45,923 nucleotides of DNA from Ignavibacteria bacterium (GTDB lineage Bacteria; Bacteroidota; Ignavibacteria; Ignavibacteriales; SURF-24): positions 1 to 45,923 of the forward strand of contig JAAXKN010000035.1 of NCBI GenBank assembly GCA_025612375.1. Reading direction: 5' to 3'. The translations under genes and the position numbers were made by a program. Below the pieces are notes generated by a model. That model ran no database searches and was not told the DNA's origin. It saw only the letters and a list, made by a program, of their open reading frames with translations. Of this stretch, positions 26,438 through 34,991 are shown piece by piece (position 1 is the first letter of the stretch; every line of letters begins with the position of its first letter).

Positions 26438-26702
26438 ATAAGCTCCTTTACTTTTAATTATTAATATTGCCGCTGTAAATTAACGGTGAGCACCCGTGAA
26501 CCGTTTTGTGTCTGGACTGGAAACTCATGACTATATAACTTCTCTAATTCTTATACATTAAGATATAAGTACTTCTGAATTTGTCAACTATATTATTTTC
26601 CTACCTTTTGCCGCCAAAAGACGCCCCTTTGTCAATCACCTTTTATTATAGATAAAAAATTCCTAAGTTTGCAGAAGCAAAACTAACAACAATCAACACC
26701 AC
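26438..26702. promoter_or_regulatory. Divergent intergenic region with promoter for the phosphate-uptake genes
   Basis: 265 bp. TAAGTTTGC at 26664-26672 matches the Bacteroidetes -7 consensus exactly; the upstream element is weak (TTTA at 26642-26645, 18-bp spacer). Transcription would start near 26677, 26 nt before ATG 26703. No PHO-box-like direct repeats were recognised. Confidence 0.4.
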
Positions 26703-27314
26703 ATGTTTAAAGCACTATTACCCAAAGAAGAAAAGTATTTTGAAGATTTCAGCGCCATGATAATCGCAATCAGCGAAATGGCTACACTGGCCAAGAATTT
26801 CTTCGGAAATGCCAATTATGACGAAGAAACATCCTTAAAACTTAAAGCGCTTGAAAAAAGGTGCGATGAGATCTCACACAAGGTGTTCAATAAGCTCGAC
26901 AAGAGCTTCCTGACCCCTTTTGACCGCGAGGACATATACGCACTCATCAAAACCCTTGAAAAAGTATCCGACGCCATCAACGCCGCCGTTACACGCGCAA
27001 AAGTTTATAACCTCACCGAGCCTTTGAAAGTAGCTGAAAAGCTCCTGCAGATCGCTTCAATGCAGATCAAGGAACTTTATACCTCAATTGTGGACAGAAA
27101 AGTAAAATCCAACGATAACCTGAAAATTGTAAAAGACCTGGAACAGGAAGCTGATCTGATCTACAGGGAAGCTATCACTAAGCTCTTTAAGGAAGAAAGC
27201 AACGCAATTGAACTCATAAAGAGAAAAGAGGTACTGGACGTTCTTGAAGATATAACAGACAAATGCCAGGCGGTAGCTTCTGTAATTTTTACAATTTCAC
27301 TTAAAAACGGCTGA
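26703..27314 (+). CDS. DUF47 PhoU-like accessory protein of PiT transporter
   Basis: 203 residues, all-helical, with the DUF47 hallmarks: KALEKRCDEISHKVFNKL (metal-binding acidic/His motif) near residues 48-65, TPFDREDIYALIKTLEKVSDAIN around 70-95 and KDLEQEADLIYREA in the third helix pair. DUF47 proteins are cytoplasmic, related to PhoU, and almost always precede a PiT-family phosphate permease, as here (19-bp gap). They are thought to modulate the transporter. There is no clear Shine-Dalgarno site before ATG 26703. Confidence 0.92.
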   Translation: MFKALLPKEEKYFEDFSAMIIAISEMATLAKNFFGNANYDEETSLKLKALEKRCDEISHKVFNKLDKSFLTPFDREDIYALIKTLEKVSDAINAAVTRAKVYNLTEPLKVAEKLLQIASMQIKELYTSIVDRKVKSNDNLKIVKDLEQEADLIYREAITKLFKEESNAIELIKRKEVLDVLEDITDKCQAVASVIFTISLKNG

Positions 27315-27333
27315 TTAACACAAAAAATCATAT

Positions 27334-28365
27334 ATGAATTTATCATTAACACTTCCCTTTATCGGGATAACGCTCCCTCTTATTGCAGTTTTAATTATTA
27401 CGCTAGCCTTTCTTTTTGATTTCTATAACGGTATGCACGACGCCGCAAATTCCATTGCAACTGTTGTAGCCACAAAGGTCCTTACGCCTTTTCAGGCCGT
27501 AGCCTGGGCGGCTTTCTTTAACTTTGCCGCCATTTTTGTCTTTGGCCTCGGCGTGGCAGCAACAATAGGAAAAGGCCTGGTGGTAGTCTCTGTACTTGAC
27601 AATACCGTTATTCTCTCGGCGCTGGTAGGAGCAATCATAATGGCTGCCGCAGCAACACACCTTGGCATCCCCTTAAGCATATCGCACTGCCTTATCGGCG
27701 GCCTGGGCGGCGTGGCAGTATTAAAAGCCGGCTTCGGCGCCCTTATTGCCAGCGGATTTCTAAAGATTATAGCTTTCATTTTCATTTCTCCGGTGCTCGG
27801 ATACCTCATTGCAGGAATTTTTTCAGTTATAACAATATGGATTGTAAAAGATTCGGCGCCCAGGAAAGTGGACAAGCATTTCAGAAAGCTTCAGATAGCC
27901 TCGGCTGCAGCATACAGCTTAAGCCACGGGGGTAACGACGCTCAGAAGACCATGGGGCTTATTACAATGGTTCTCATTGCAAACAAGGCCTTAAGCCCCG
28001 CGGCACACACACCTTACTGGGTCGTTTTTTCATGTAACACGGTTATTGCCCTTGGTACACTCTTCGGAGGCTGGAAGGTAATTAAGACGCTCGGAATGAA
28101 AATGACAAAGCTGACCCCCTTTGGCGGCTTCAGCGCCGAGAGCTCGGCCAGCATTACAATTTTTATTGCCTCGGCTTTCGGTGTACCTGTCAGCACAACG
28201 CACACCATTTCAGGCGCAATTGCAGGCGTGGGAGCCGCTAAAAGCACAAAGGCCGTGCGCTGGAAAGTTGCCCGAAATATTATATGGGCATGGATACTTA
28301 CAATTCCTCTTTCTGCGGCATTCGGCATGGCGGCTTATAAGCTTCTGCTTTTGATTAATCTCTGA
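27334..28365 (+). CDS. Inorganic phosphate transporter, PiT family
   Basis: 343 residues with about 10 hydrophobic segments. The two inverted PiT signatures are visible: FYNGMHDAANSIATVVATKV near residues 30-50 and SLSHGGNDAQKTMGLI near 195-212. PiT proteins carry metal-phosphate or H+/Na+-coupled phosphate into the cytoplasm. The length is typical of the short bacterial forms. It is in an operon with the DUF47 gene and is followed by a strong terminator. Confidence 0.94.
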   Translation: MNLSLTLPFIGITLPLIAVLIITLAFLFDFYNGMHDAANSIATVVATKVLTPFQAVAWAAFFNFAAIFVFGLGVAATIGKGLVVVSVLDNTVILSALVGAIIMAAAATHLGIPLSISHCLIGGLGGVAVLKAGFGALIASGFLKIIAFIFISPVLGYLIAGIFSVITIWIVKDSAPRKVDKHFRKLQIASAAAYSLSHGGNDAQKTMGLITMVLIANKALSPAAHTPYWVVFSCNTVIALGTLFGGWKVIKTLGMKMTKLTPFGGFSAESSASITIFIASAFGVPVSTTHTISGAIAGVGAAKSTKAVRWKVARNIIWAWILTIPLSAAFGMAAYKLLLLINL

Positions 28366-28382
28366 GTGTGTTAATTTTATTA

Positions 28383-28416
28383 ATCCCCGGAAATATCACC
28401 GGGGATATTTTTTTTT
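28383..28416 (+). terminator. Terminator after the PiT gene
   Basis: ATCCCCGG (28383-28390) and CCGGGGAT (28399-28406) with an 8-nt loop, followed by a run of nine T. Confidence 0.9.
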
Positions 28417-28438
28417 AGTATTCAGTACAGAACAAAAG

Positions 28439-29611
28439 ATGTCCATAAAAAGATTACCCCGTCAGGTTATTATTCTCAGCATGGTAAGCCTCTTTACAGA
28501 CGTTGCCAGTGAGATGCTCTATCCCGTAACTCCAATTTTTCTGACTTCGCTAGGGGCTACAATGGCCGCAATAGGCCTTATTGAAGGGATTGCCGAGATA
28601 ACGGCTGGACTTCTGAAGGGTTATTTCGGGGTTTTATCCGACAAACTTGGCAAGCGTTCAATTTTTGTTATAATTGGCTACGGTCTTTCGGGCCTTGTTA
28701 AGCCTCTTCCGGGCATATTCCAGAACTTCGGAATGGTTTTATTCTCAAGAGTTACCGACAGGGTAGGTAAGGGTGTCCGTACGGCTCCCAGGGATGCGCT
28801 TCTTGCAGGATATTCCAACGGCAACACGGGTGCAGTCTTCGGATTCCACCGCGCAATGGATACGCTGGGCGCGGCGTTGGGACCTTTGGGCGCGCTCCTT
28901 TTACTGGCACTCTACCCGGGAAATTACTCCATTATCTTTCTTATCGCCTTTATCCCGTCTTTAATTGCCGTTGCCTTTACGCTTACTGTTAAGGATAAGC
29001 CGGTTGAAGCAATTATTAAAAAGAAAGGGCATTACCTGGAGTTCTGGCGCCGGGCTCCCCGGGAATATAAGACTCTGATTGTCCTTTTTACACTGTTTTC
29101 GCTCGTCAACAGCAGCGACGTGTTTTTAATACTCAAATCGCGCTCAATTGCAAAGTCGGACTCACTTGCAATATTCGGCTACGTGTTTTATAACCTTGTT
29201 TATGCATCTTTTTCCTATCCCGCAGGTCTTTTGTCGGACAGGATAGGGAAGAAGAACGTGCTTACATCAGGGCTTGTTGTCTTTTCAATTGTTTATTCAG
29301 GTTTTGCCTTCTCAGGAAGTTTTATTCTGATGTGGGCTCTTTTTGCTCTTTACGGCATTTATGCCGCCTCCACAGAAGGGATAACCAAGGCCTGGATTGC
29401 GGACTTGATCAGGGATGAAAACAGGGGATCGGCAATAGGGCTTCTTACAATGCTTTCCAGCTTTGCTGTTATGGCGGGCTCTGTATTGACGGGAATTCTC
29501 TGGGACCGTTTCGGCTCTTCGGTTCCTTTCATTATTTCTTCGGTTGTAAGCCTCCTGATTGCAGTTATACTGTTTTTCTTCAAGAGTTCTGCTGAAAACA
29601 GCAAATCCTGA
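28439..29611 (+). CDS. MFS transporter
   Basis: 390 residues with 11-12 predicted membrane helices. The MFS loop signature appears twice: GVLSDKLGKRS (after helix 2) and GLLSDRIGKKN (after helix 8), as expected for the duplicated six-helix fold. The first half also contains DRVGKGVRTAPRDALLA and GFHRAMDTLGAALGPLGALL, a pattern common in a widespread uncharacterised MFS group whose substrate is not known. The start at 28439 lies after the PiT terminator with no good ribosome site. It is probably transcribed separately. Confidence 0.88.
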   Translation: MSIKRLPRQVIILSMVSLFTDVASEMLYPVTPIFLTSLGATMAAIGLIEGIAEITAGLLKGYFGVLSDKLGKRSIFVIIGYGLSGLVKPLPGIFQNFGMVLFSRVTDRVGKGVRTAPRDALLAGYSNGNTGAVFGFHRAMDTLGAALGPLGALLLLALYPGNYSIIFLIAFIPSLIAVAFTLTVKDKPVEAIIKKKGHYLEFWRRAPREYKTLIVLFTLFSLVNSSDVFLILKSRSIAKSDSLAIFGYVFYNLVYASFSYPAGLLSDRIGKKNVLTSGLVVFSIVYSGFAFSGSFILMWALFALYGIYAASTEGITKAWIADLIRDENRGSAIGLLTMLSSFAVMAGSVLTGILWDRFGSSVPFIISSVVSLLIAVILFFFKSSAENSKS

Positions 29612-29655
29612 ACTCCGCACCTAAAAGAAAATTATTGCGGAGTTCAGGATTTTAT
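29604..29655 (+). terminator. Terminator overlapping the end of the MFS gene
   Basis: A perfect 15-bp stem: AATCCTGAACTCCGC (29604-29618) pairs with GCGGAGTTCAGGATT (29637-29651), followed by TTTTAT. The left arm contains the MFS stop codon. Confidence 0.85.
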
Positions 29656-29697
29656 ATTCCAGTATCCTTTTCACGACCTGATTTAAGACGTACCCGG

Positions 29698-29910
29698 CTA
29701 ATTATACTGTGCCCTTAAGTGACTCAGCTTTCCAAGAGCATCATCCGAAAGTACGTGTGTTATCTTTCCATAACTATCTACTACACTTACAATGCCATTA
29801 CCGATTTCAAATCTGCATATCATGAACTCATAAACGGTCAACTCTACATCACTGACCCTGAAATTGCCGCTTTCTTCGTCAAAACTGTAGCCTTCAAGAT
29901 TAAAGACCAT
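29698..29910 (-). CDS. Small acidic protein of unknown function
   Basis: 70 residues, rich in Asp/Glu with no signal peptide or membrane segment. The sequence (MVFNLEGYSFDEESGNFRVS at the start, DDALGKLSHLRAQYN at the end) suggests a small alpha/beta fold; I recognise no family. The call as a gene rests on AAAGGAGGT placed 7 nt before ATG 29910, the strongest ribosome site in the window. A palindrome CTTAAATTTAAG at 29978-29989 lies 68 bp upstream and may be part of its control region. It stands alone, convergent with the MFS gene. Confidence 0.65.
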   Translation of the reverse strand: MVFNLEGYSFDEESGNFRVSDVELTVYEFMICRFEIGNGIVSVVDSYGKITHVLSDDALGKLSHLRAQYN

Positions 29911-30128
29911 ATCTGACCTCCTTTCATGAGTTAATGTGTGAAATCTGTGTAGATACCTCCTTGTTTTATATTACTGTCTTAAATTTAAGGTAGAAATATT
30001 ACTTTTTTTAGTCTACCCCACAATTTATGACCGTAACGCCGGTTCTTCTAAGTTTAACACCCCGGGCGTAAGTACGGTTCCCGCCACCTGGAGAAATATT
30101 TTAAGTCCTGATTAAAGATACAAAAAAA

Positions 30129-31796
30129 TTAAAAATTCAGAACAGGGTGTTTCAGCTGGAAGCCTGTTTTATCCTGGTATGCTTTTGCAACAGCTGCTAT
30201 TCTGCCTTCTTCAAAAAGCTTTCCAACAAATGTAATGCTTGTCGGGTGCCCGTCTTTTGTAAAGCCGTTCGGTACAACCACCAAAGGATGCCCCGTAAGG
30301 TTGGTTACAAGTGAGTTATCTCCTTCGTCCGAAGGCGCCATGTAAAGGTCCACATCTTTAACCATTTTGTCCATTCTCTGGATAAGCTCATAGCGGATGC
30401 GGTTGGCGTTGATATATTCCACTGCCGGAATGAACCTCGACTGGCGGAAAACATTAGGCCAGGCGTTTTTTATCTGGCGCACCATGAGGTCGTCGCGGTT
30501 GCTTCTTGTAAGGTCGTCAAAAGCCGCCGCGGCCTCGGCGTCCAGTATGAATGAAATTGCGTTAACCGGAAGGTCCGGCAGTTCAAGGGGAACGAGTGTG
30601 GCGCCCATTTTTCTTAAAGTCTCAAGCGTTATGGAGTCGTTTTCCTTGAAGGCATAGTTATGTGAAAAGTCATTCTTCAGGTACCCGATCTTAAGGCCCT
30701 TGAGGCTCACGTTATAATTATAATTAAAAGGAACGTTATAGAGGCTCTGGTCGATCCCGTCAGGACCGTATATATAATTAAGAACAATCGCACAGTCTTC
30801 AGCGTTGCGGCATATGGGTCCGATTTTATCCATAGACCAGCTGAGCGCCATAGCGCCCGTACGGCTTACGCGGCCGTATGTGGGACGGAGTCCGGAGACG
30901 CCGCAGATAGTGGAAGGAGATACAATTGAGCCCCAGGTTTCAGTCCCGATTGCAAAAGGGAGGAGCCCTGCGGAGACAGAAGAAGCCGAGCCCGCCGAAG
31001 AGCCCGAGGAGCCCTGCTTCAGGTCCCAGGGGTTGCGCGTCATGCCTCCAAACCATACATCTCCCCATGCAAGGGCGCCCATTGAAAGCTTGGCCACCAG
31101 AACGGCACCGGCCTGTTCAAGCTTTTTAATTACAGTTGCGTCCATGTCAATTACCTGGTCCCTGTAAGGCGCTGCGCCCCAGGTGGTCTTATACCCCTTT
31201 TTAGCCAGGAGGTCCTTTGCGCCGTAGGGAATTCCGTGAAGAAGCCCGCGGTACCTGCCCTGTGCAATTTCCTTATCGGCGCGCCTTGCCTGTTCCAAAG
31301 CCAGATCCTCGGTCAGTGTAATAACGCACTGAAGTTTGGGGCCGTATTTCTTCAGACGTTCAATGTACATTTTTGTTAAAGCCTCAGAAGTAACTTTTCT
31401 GGTCTTTATTAAGTTAGCCAGTTCACCGATTGAGTAGTATACCAGGTCCTCAATATTCTGCGGCATTTTGACATTGCTATAGCTGCCGGCCTTAAAAGGG
31501 AGCTGTTTTGTTTCGAACTTCATGCCTACCGGAATGGGATTAAATAGTATGGCAGGAGGGATACTGTTATTAAGCTCCACCTTTCTCATCTCTTCGTAAT
31601 TTTTAAGCTGGCTGTTGAGGCCCGTAAGCATTGAATCGCGTTCGGCACCCGTAAAATTCAGTCCAATCAGTTTTTCAGCACTTTCAACCACCGGCCCGGT
31701 TATAACGCCTTCAAATTTCACGGCTGCGGCACCAAGCAAAAATGAGAAAAGAGAAACAGAAAGAATATATATGTACTTTTTGTAACCTGGCTTCAC
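30129..31796 (-). CDS. Exported or membrane-anchored amidase (amidase signature family)
   Basis: 555 residues. An N-terminal hydrophobic segment (residues 8-26) looks like a signal peptide or anchor, and a non-conserved region to about 110 precedes the amidase signature domain. The Ser-cisSer-Lys triad is K194 (GAKDLL), S266 (in the Gly/Ser-rich stretch GSSGSSAGSAS) and S290 (TWGSIVSP). It should hydrolyse amide bonds; GatA subunits of tRNA amidotransferase share the fold, but they are cytoplasmic and need GatB/GatC, which are not here. A secreted amidase acting on an external amide or peptide is more likely. Downstream of the slipin/carboxypeptidase-regulatory-like pair by 82 bp. Confidence 0.87.
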   Translation of the reverse strand: MKPGYKKYIYILSVSLFSFLLGAAAVKFEGVITGPVVESAEKLIGLNFTGAERDSMLTGLNSQLKNYEEMRKVELNNSIPPAILFNPIPVGMKFETKQLPFKAGSYSNVKMPQNIEDLVYYSIGELANLIKTRKVTSEALTKMYIERLKKYGPKLQCVITLTEDLALEQARRADKEIAQGRYRGLLHGIPYGAKDLLAKKGYKTTWGAAPYRDQVIDMDATVIKKLEQAGAVLVAKLSMGALAWGDVWFGGMTRNPWDLKQGSSGSSAGSASSVSAGLLPFAIGTETWGSIVSPSTICGVSGLRPTYGRVSRTGAMALSWSMDKIGPICRNAEDCAIVLNYIYGPDGIDQSLYNVPFNYNYNVSLKGLKIGYLKNDFSHNYAFKENDSITLETLRKMGATLVPLELPDLPVNAISFILDAEAAAAFDDLTRSNRDDLMVRQIKNAWPNVFRQSRFIPAVEYINANRIRYELIQRMDKMVKDVDLYMAPSDEGDNSLVTNLTGHPLVVVPNGFTKDGHPTSITFVGKLFEEGRIAAVAKAYQDKTGFQLKHPVLNF

Positions 31797-31878
31797 GAAT
31801 CCTCCTTATAATTAAATTTCTTGTTGAAATGATTCCGATTACTGAAACAACTTACTTTTATTTTCGCATCTTTTGTTT

Positions 31879-32925
31879 TTATTCTCCGGGCAGATAATTA
31901 TAGGGAAGGGCAGTAGCCATTCGCTGTTCAGCCCAGTCGCCAGTTACCTTCAGGTTGTTGGCATCCACCCTGTTGCCTGCCATATCGAGCAGAATAAAAT
32001 ACGGGGCGCCCGGCGTTAAATAGGTAACTGCCGAGGTTCTTCCCGTATACTCCACTTTAAGCGCGGTATCGAGGTTCAGCCTCAAGAACTCCCCGCCAAA
32101 CTCCTCCATATTAAAGTCCTCTTCAGAAACAGCGCTCCCGCCTCCGCTGGTAAGCATGAGCATAGATCCTTTTCTGACGCCGAAGCCCTCATCATAAAGC
32201 CTTTTCTTTATAAGGGAGCTGAAAAAGTGCTTCGGGGAGCCCAGGTAGCAGTAGCGCCTGTTTTCCTTCCACTCATCTTTTTCTTCATCATCTTCAGCCT
32301 TAAGCTCCTGGAACCTTACACGCGTAAGATAGTCCACGTCGCCGCTGATATGGCAGGAGAATGCTTCCAGTATAATGAATAGTTTATATCCCAGGGCTTT
32401 GTTTTCCAGTATAATTATGCTGTCAGAAAGGGCTTTTACCTCCTCAGTCTTCTCATCTTTACTAAAGTTTATCACTTCGGGATTAAGTATCTTTACCTCG
32501 CGTGAGAATTTTCCGCTTCCTATGAACTCCCGTTCAAAGATCTCAAGGTACTCATTCCAGTCATCCGTAACTTTTCCGGCAACGTTTATCTGCCCTAAGA
32601 CCACCGGCTTCTGTTTTAACTGTGCGTCCAGAGCCAGGCTAATTCCTTTAATCACTTTTACCGGAATTCTTTTCATCTCATAACCCACCATGCTGACGAT
32701 AAGATGGTATGAGCCCGGATCAGCGTTCACAATTTCATAACTGCCCTTAAGGTCCGTAACCGTTCCAAATGTTGTATTTTCAAGGAATACCGTGGCATTT
32801 GTTAAAGGCTCCTTTGTTTCCAGATCAGTTACTTTTCCTTTTATTGCGCCATGTGCCAATTCCTGAGAGAAAAATGACACGGGCACAATAAAAATAAGGA
32901 AGATAGTAAAAAGCATCTTTTGCAT
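31879..32925 (-). CDS. Exported protein with carboxypeptidase-regulatory-like domain
   Basis: 348 residues. A signal peptide (about 1-20, ending FFSQ) is followed by a CarboxypepD_reg-like beta-sandwich (about 25-110) with the pattern GKVTDLETKEPLTNATVFLENTT...GTVTDLKGSYEI...PGSYHLIVSMVGYE. The remaining about 240 residues, including DDWNEYLEIFEREFIGSGKFSRE and DSIIILENKALGYKLFIILE, form a region often found in Bacteroidetes surface or periplasmic proteins, without a known activity. There is no TonB box or barrel, so it is not a TonB-dependent receptor. It lies 29 bp after the slipin gene on the same strand and is probably co-transcribed. Confidence 0.82.
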   Translation of the reverse strand: MQKMLFTIFLIFIVPVSFFSQELAHGAIKGKVTDLETKEPLTNATVFLENTTFGTVTDLKGSYEIVNADPGSYHLIVSMVGYEMKRIPVKVIKGISLALDAQLKQKPVVLGQINVAGKVTDDWNEYLEIFEREFIGSGKFSREVKILNPEVINFSKDEKTEEVKALSDSIIILENKALGYKLFIILEAFSCHISGDVDYLTRVRFQELKAEDDEEKDEWKENRRYCYLGSPKHFFSSLIKKRLYDEGFGVRKGSMLMLTSGGGSAVSEEDFNMEEFGGEFLRLNLDTALKVEYTGRTSAVTYLTPGAPYFILLDMAGNRVDANNLKVTGDWAEQRMATALPYNYLPGE

Positions 32926-32954
32926 CTATATTTCCGGCTGATTTTTTTAGTCTG

Positions 32955-33884
32955 CTACTTTTTTACTATATGGTCCACAAATCCTCTTAACGCATCGCCC
33001 AGTTCAGCAGGGAAGAGGATGACTGTGTTTGACGGCGTGGGCCCCAGGCCGTCCACCGTCTGGAGTGTTCTAAGCTGAATTGCGCCCGGGCTTTCGAGCA
33101 TAATGCGTGCGGCTTCGGCCAGGTTGGCCGCTGCCAGCTTGTCGCCTTCGGCTTTTGTAATGTTTGCTCTTTTTTCCCTTTCAGCCGAGGCCTGGCGCGA
33201 CATCATGCGCTTTAAGTCCTCCGGCATTTCAACGTCAAGAAGCCTTACTGAATCGAGGTGGATGCCCCATTCCTTAATTCTTTCTTCCACTACTTTACCT
33301 ATCTGCTCCTGAATCTGCTCTCTTTCTGTTAGGAGCTCATCTAAGGTAAGCCCGCCAACAACGTCGCGGAGGGAGGCCTGTGCAAACTGGGAGATGGCAA
33401 ACTGGAAGTCCTGTATTCTGATAACGGCTTTCTCCGCATCCTCCACACGGAAGAAGAGTGCGCCGTCGATCTGTGCCGGAACGTTGTCGCGCGTAATAAC
33501 CTTCTGGCTTGGAATATTTATGGCAAGCACGCGTACGTCAATAAACCTCACGTATTCAAGAAAGGGAAGAATATACATCATGCCGGGGCCTTTTAAGCCC
33601 TGGAACTTACCCAGCCTGAGGACCACGCCGCGCTCCCATTCGGCGGCAACCCTGACGCCCGAGACAACTATTATTATTAGTATTACGCCCAAAATCATTA
33701 CAGGGACTGATATTTCGGGAGGCAGTCTGAGAATAAGAAATAATATTATGGCCAGAATTACAGATGGAATTAAAAACAGTATAAACCTGAGAGATGAGCC
33801 CAAAGAGACGTGGCCCGTTACAGGTTCGGCGTACTTTTTCGTCTGGCGTGATGAAGCCATGTTGAGAATATCGGTTGTATCCAT
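32955..33884 (-). CDS. Slipin family SPFH/Band 7 membrane scaffold protein
   Basis: 309 residues. Two hydrophobic stretches (about 30-75, including LRFILFLIPSVILAIILFLI) anchor the N-terminus; the SPFH domain spans about 80-240 with EWERGVVLRLGKFQGLKGPG and the slipin signature DVRVLAINIPSQKVITRDN. A coiled region rich in Ala/Glu (RQASAEREKRANITKAEGDK) follows. These proteins oligomerise at the membrane. Bacterial slipins are often paired with an NfeD protease partner; none is adjacent here. The ATG at 33884 has GAGGGG about 10 nt upstream. First gene of the slipin/carboxypeptidase-regulatory-like unit. Confidence 0.92.
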   Translation of the reverse strand: MDTTDILNMASSRQTKKYAEPVTGHVSLGSSLRFILFLIPSVILAIILFLILRLPPEISVPVMILGVILIIIVVSGVRVAAEWERGVVLRLGKFQGLKGPGMMYILPFLEYVRFIDVRVLAINIPSQKVITRDNVPAQIDGALFFRVEDAEKAVIRIQDFQFAISQFAQASLRDVVGGLTLDELLTEREQIQEQIGKVVEERIKEWGIHLDSVRLLDVEMPEDLKRMMSRQASAEREKRANITKAEGDKLAAANLAEAARIMLESPGAIQLRTLQTVDGLGPTPSNTVILFPAELGDALRGFVDHIVKK

Positions 33885-34053
33885 TTTGTGTGACCCCTCT
33901 TTATAATTTGAATATATTTTACCAGAAAAATTAAATGAGGAACTGCAAAAGAAAAACCTGTTTGCGTATATGATCAGGTAATTCTCTTACTTAACAACTT
34001 ATAGCTTTTTAATATAAGTGTAAAGAGGTATTTAAAGTCAGATGAATGTGTAA

Positions 34054-34075
34054 CTTCAGGCCAGGCTGCCTGAAG
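34054..34075 (-). terminator. Hairpin downstream of the hdr-flox operon
   Basis: A perfect 8-bp stem CTTCAGGC / GCCTGAAG with a 6-nt loop, 65 bp after the stop of the last operon gene. No U-run follows on the minus strand, so it is a weak candidate for the operon end. Confidence 0.45.
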
Positions 34076-34140
34076 CTCTTGAAGGTTGAGCCCGGCGCCT
34101 GGTCACTAAAGTTTTTCAGAGGGTTTCAAAATCTTTCAGC

Positions 34141-34974
34141 TTAGAAGTCCACTGGCAGAGCTTCCAGCTCGCGTGCCGTAAAGACGGGACCGTCTATGCA
34201 GACGTAAGTTTTCCCGACGTTGCAGCGCCCGCATTTTCCAAGGCCGCACTTCATGCGGTTTTCGAGCGTGGTTACAACCTGTTCGGGCTTAAAGCCGAGT
34301 TCAGACAGGTTAGCCAGCACAAATTTTATCATTATTGGGGGTCCGCAGGTAATTGCAACCGTGTTTTCAGGCTCCGGGGCAAGCTCTTTTAATACCGTGG
34401 GGACAAATCCTATTTTCCCGTCCCAGTCACTTGTTTCTCCTCCGGGGTCCACGGTTTTTACAAAGTCGACGTCACTTCTTTCTTCCCATTCCTTAAGCTC
34501 ATCTTTATAGCAGAGGTCGGAAACGCTTCTTGCGCCGTAAAGGATTGTGATCCTGCCGAACTCCTGCCTTAAGTCCAGGCAGTTCCATATAAGTGAGCGC
34601 AAAGGTGCAAGGCCTATTCCGCCGCCTACAAAAATGAGGTTTTTTCCTCTCATGTCTTCAATCGGAAAACTGTTCCCGTAAGGGCCGCGGAAGCCAATTA
34701 CGTCCCCCACGTCCTTATTTTTAAGGGCGTTTGTAACTTTACCCACCACCTTAAAGCTGCATTCAATGTAGCCTTTTCTTGTCGGCGAGGAAGCAATGCA
34801 GAAAGTTGATTCGCCGTCACCGAAAGAGGAGTATTCGCCGAACTGTCCGGCCTTAAAGGAAAATTTTTCAGCCTCTTCAGGATCGGTAAAAGAAAGCCTG
34901 AAGGTTTTTGTGTCGGGAGTCTCCTGCCTTACTTCATCTATTTTTGCCAGGTAAGGTTTATAAATGTTGTTCAT
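34141..34974 (-). CDS. floxA: FloxA-like NAD(P)H:acceptor FAD/[2Fe-2S] oxidoreductase subunit
   Basis: 277 residues. An N-terminal ferredoxin-reductase-like FAD domain (about 8-100, GQFGEYSSFGDGESTFCIAS) is followed by a NAD(P)-binding domain (about 105-230, FVGGGIGLAPLRSLI) and a C-terminal cysteine cluster (MKCGLGKCGRCNVGKTYVC) as in the electron-transfer subunits of dihydroorotate dehydrogenase and of group 3b hydrogenases. In this context it matches FloxA, the subunit that takes electrons from NADH and passes them to FloxB/C/D and HdrA. No NiFe hydrogenase large or small subunit is nearby, which argues against a hydrogenase gamma subunit. It is the last gene of the operon, 17 bp after floxB. 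Confidence 0.85.
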   Translation of the reverse strand: MNNIYKPYLAKIDEVRQETPDTKTFRLSFTDPEEAEKFSFKAGQFGEYSSFGDGESTFCIASSPTRKGYIECSFKVVGKVTNALKNKDVGDVIGFRGPYGNSFPIEDMRGKNLIFVGGGIGLAPLRSLIWNCLDLRQEFGRITILYGARSVSDLCYKDELKEWEERSDVDFVKTVDPGGETSDWDGKIGFVPTVLKELAPEPENTVAITCGPPIMIKFVLANLSELGFKPEQVVTTLENRMKCGLGKCGRCNVGKTYVCIDGPVFTARELEALPVDF

Positions 34975-34991
34975 TCAATATGTCTCCTCTT

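Noticed and set aside
29719-29916. 65-codon plus-strand ORF opposite the small acidic protein
   Set aside because: The minus-strand frame has an optimal ribosome site; the plus-strand frame has none and starts within the spacer after the MFS terminator.
31879-32925. TonB-dependent receptor fragment
   Set aside because: A carboxypeptidase-regulatory-like domain often precedes TonB plugs, but no plug or barrel follows and the ORF is intact with its own stop.
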